NCBI GenBank assembly: GCA_002633005.1
Contig: NMRA01000504.1
Location: forward strand, 275,571-316,117
DNA length: 40,547 nucleotides
Origin: Phoronis australis
Lineage: Eukaryota > Phoronida > Phoronidae
Reading direction: 5' to 3'
The notes beneath the pieces were generated by a model, which had not been told where the DNA came from, made no database searches, and saw nothing but the letters and a program-made list of their open reading frames with translations. Each line of letters opens with the position of its first letter. Position 1 is the first letter of the stretch. Shown piece by piece: positions 39,001-40,547 of the stretch. The position numbers and the translations under genes were made by a program.

Positions 39001-40189
39001 CAGCACATGTTAGTGAACATCTTTGTTGCCTTCACAGAATCGATGATAACCATTCGTGCTACTGTGCACTGTCTGTAGGTCAACAGATTGGTCAAAGCTG
39101 GAGGACCCCATTTCATTGCTGTTAACAGCATTTGAAGCTGCTTGCCAATGAATTACCTTAAATGAAGCATATGTCCCTCTCAGGTCTATGTAACCTAATC
39201 TGCCTCATAGATCAGTCTATACATGTATTTTTTATTAAATAGCTACTGATACTTCTTTAATGCTTTGATGTACTGACATTGTGTGCTTGCTTTGTTGTCA
39301 GGGTTTATACTTTTTATGGTATTTGATTAGTCACATTGCTAGTTGCGTGACATTCTGGTGGCATAAATGAAAAGTGTTATTCCAAAAGGAGGTGGGTCAA
39401 AATTATCAAACTGTGTTCGAGACTATCAGAGGACCATCAGTTGTCATGTAATGAAAAAACATGAGTAACCCAAAATTTAATGTCAGGACATCAGGTTATG
39501 TGGCACCTTACTGACAATATATTGACTTTATATGTCAATCTGCCATTAATTGGGTCCCTTGGTCATATTTTTAATAAGATTCCGGAAAAGGGAATACACT
39601 GTACGTTCATATTTACAAAACAGTGGAGTTGATAACATGACCAATTTTCTTTTTATATAAATGTTCACGATGCAATCGGAGAAAAGCCGATTCTGTTTTC
39701 TTAGTAACTCTTTTCGTTTTAATCAATGTTTGAGTTTTCCCTGAAATTACTGAAAGTCCCTGTTTTAGCTTCCATGCCAAATTAGATCAGTCAAAAGACA
39801 ATCTCTAAAAGCCTGATGGGGAACAGTGCATAAAGTACAAGATCTGTCAGCCACTTGCAAGATATGTTTTCAGCTTTACTAAGTTTAGACATTTGTCTAG
39901 GATCTCCCATAACCTTGTGCTTGAACACTTTTGTTTTAGTGCGCAAAGAATGATATCGTATAACTGTTGGTCTTCACATACGCCATGTGCTGATCACATC
40001 ACGTGTTGGCTAACAGGTTAGCAGAAAATCCTGGGTCCAAACCTTGGTGGGGAAAGAGAGCATTTTAGATGTAACTATGTATCACCTGATGCCAACAAAA
40101 TATCTGGTGTGAAAAAATTAATTCTTGCTTATTATTTTTAAAGTTTTAACAAATTTTCATTTGAATTAACGTTAGGGCACACTCTAATA
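39001..40189. other. Intergenic, nothing recognised
   Basis: No coding or repeat signal that I can support, apart from the weak tRNA-like trace listed among the rejected items. Confidence 0.4.
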
Positions 40190-40330
40190 ACAAGAGCAAC
40201 GCGGAGCGTTGAAATGCGCCCACAATTGCACCGCATACGGTATCCTTCTAGGGTTGTTTATTGGTACCATAAAGTGGCCAGTAGAGGGCATACTTTGCAA
40301 AATGGAAAGGCATGGTCCTTGTCTCCTCAA
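40190..40330 (-). repeat. Terminus of the ~430 bp repeat family, inverted
   Basis: ACAAGAG then CAACGCGGAGCGTTG (40,197-40,211, a perfect 6-base-stem hairpin), AAATGCGCCCAC, CTTCTAGGGTTGTTTATT and GTGGCCAGTAGAGGGCA. This is the reverse complement, with changes, of the block that ends the array at 7,565-7,650. The element probably runs on past the right edge. Confidence 0.7.
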
Positions 40331-40547
40331 TAGGCTAGGGGCAAAATGTCAGTAATCTTCATAATACAAGCACATCCTATACACCAGTTGCTTAAAGCAC
40401 CACAGAAACATAGAATTAAAAACAAATTTACCAACATACGAGATTAGCACAGCATTAGAATGCCAGAAACAAATTTCTACTTGGAACTTTTCCTTCACAG
40501 TCACGAAGTAACACAAAGTATACACCTGAAGACCTATGAAAATACAG

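Noticed and set aside
40005-40060. Possible degraded tRNA-derived SINE (TTGGCTAACAGGTTAGC ... GGGTCCAAACC)
   Set aside because: The A- and B-box matches are imperfect, the spacing is short and no tail is seen.
1-40547. Bacterial-type features (operons, CRISPR, ribosome binding sites)
   Set aside because: The window is animal nuclear DNA with spliced genes, and no CRISPR-like spaced repeats were seen.

Overview
The window is animal nuclear DNA. It is AT-rich, has GT-AG introns, AATAAA-type polyadenylation signals and many degenerate repeats, and gene density is low. The two real genes are a cytochrome b5-fused fatty acid desaturase and a mitochondrial ribosomal protein. With a LINE tail, MITE-like elements and a decayed mobile-element-type gene, these suggest an invertebrate, probably marine (lancelet, hemichordate, echinoderm or mollusc). 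I cannot name the species from the sequence.

Layout. 1-11 kb has no gene I can support. It holds two arrays of a ~400-440 bp repeat (4.6-5.4 and 6.4-7.65 kb) and small dispersed repeats. 11,231-12,571 (+) is one complete 446-codon exon for a membrane desaturase with an N-terminal cytochrome b5 domain, preceded by a splice acceptor and followed by a polyadenylation signal. 13.9-14.3 kb holds a foldback element.

From 34,392 down to 17,063 (-) lies MRPL45 (mitoribosomal protein mL45). I rebuilt it as seven exons whose splice phases all agree, giving 329 codons plus stop. Its introns hold most of the repeats: a LINE 3' tail and a perfect-looking hairpin (intron 4), an inverted copy of the ~430 bp repeat array (intron 3), and in the 8.9 kb first intron two ~2.2-2.4 kb transposon-like elements inserted head to head, each with its own 5-bp target duplication. 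Together these form a 5.5 kb inverted repeat.

34.7-35.75 kb (+) is divergent from MRPL45 and holds pieces of a protein family often seen with invertebrate mobile elements (motifs HAxTGCD and LPPC), with a frame break. 36.3-37.2 kb is a ~300 bp tandem repeat, 38,251-38,561 is a MITE with a TATAG target duplication, and the right edge carries another terminus of the ~430 bp repeat family.

The two intact genes are not functionally linked: one acts on lipids in the endoplasmic reticulum, the other in the mitochondrial ribosome. The main story is a housekeeping gene enlarged by layered repeat insertions.
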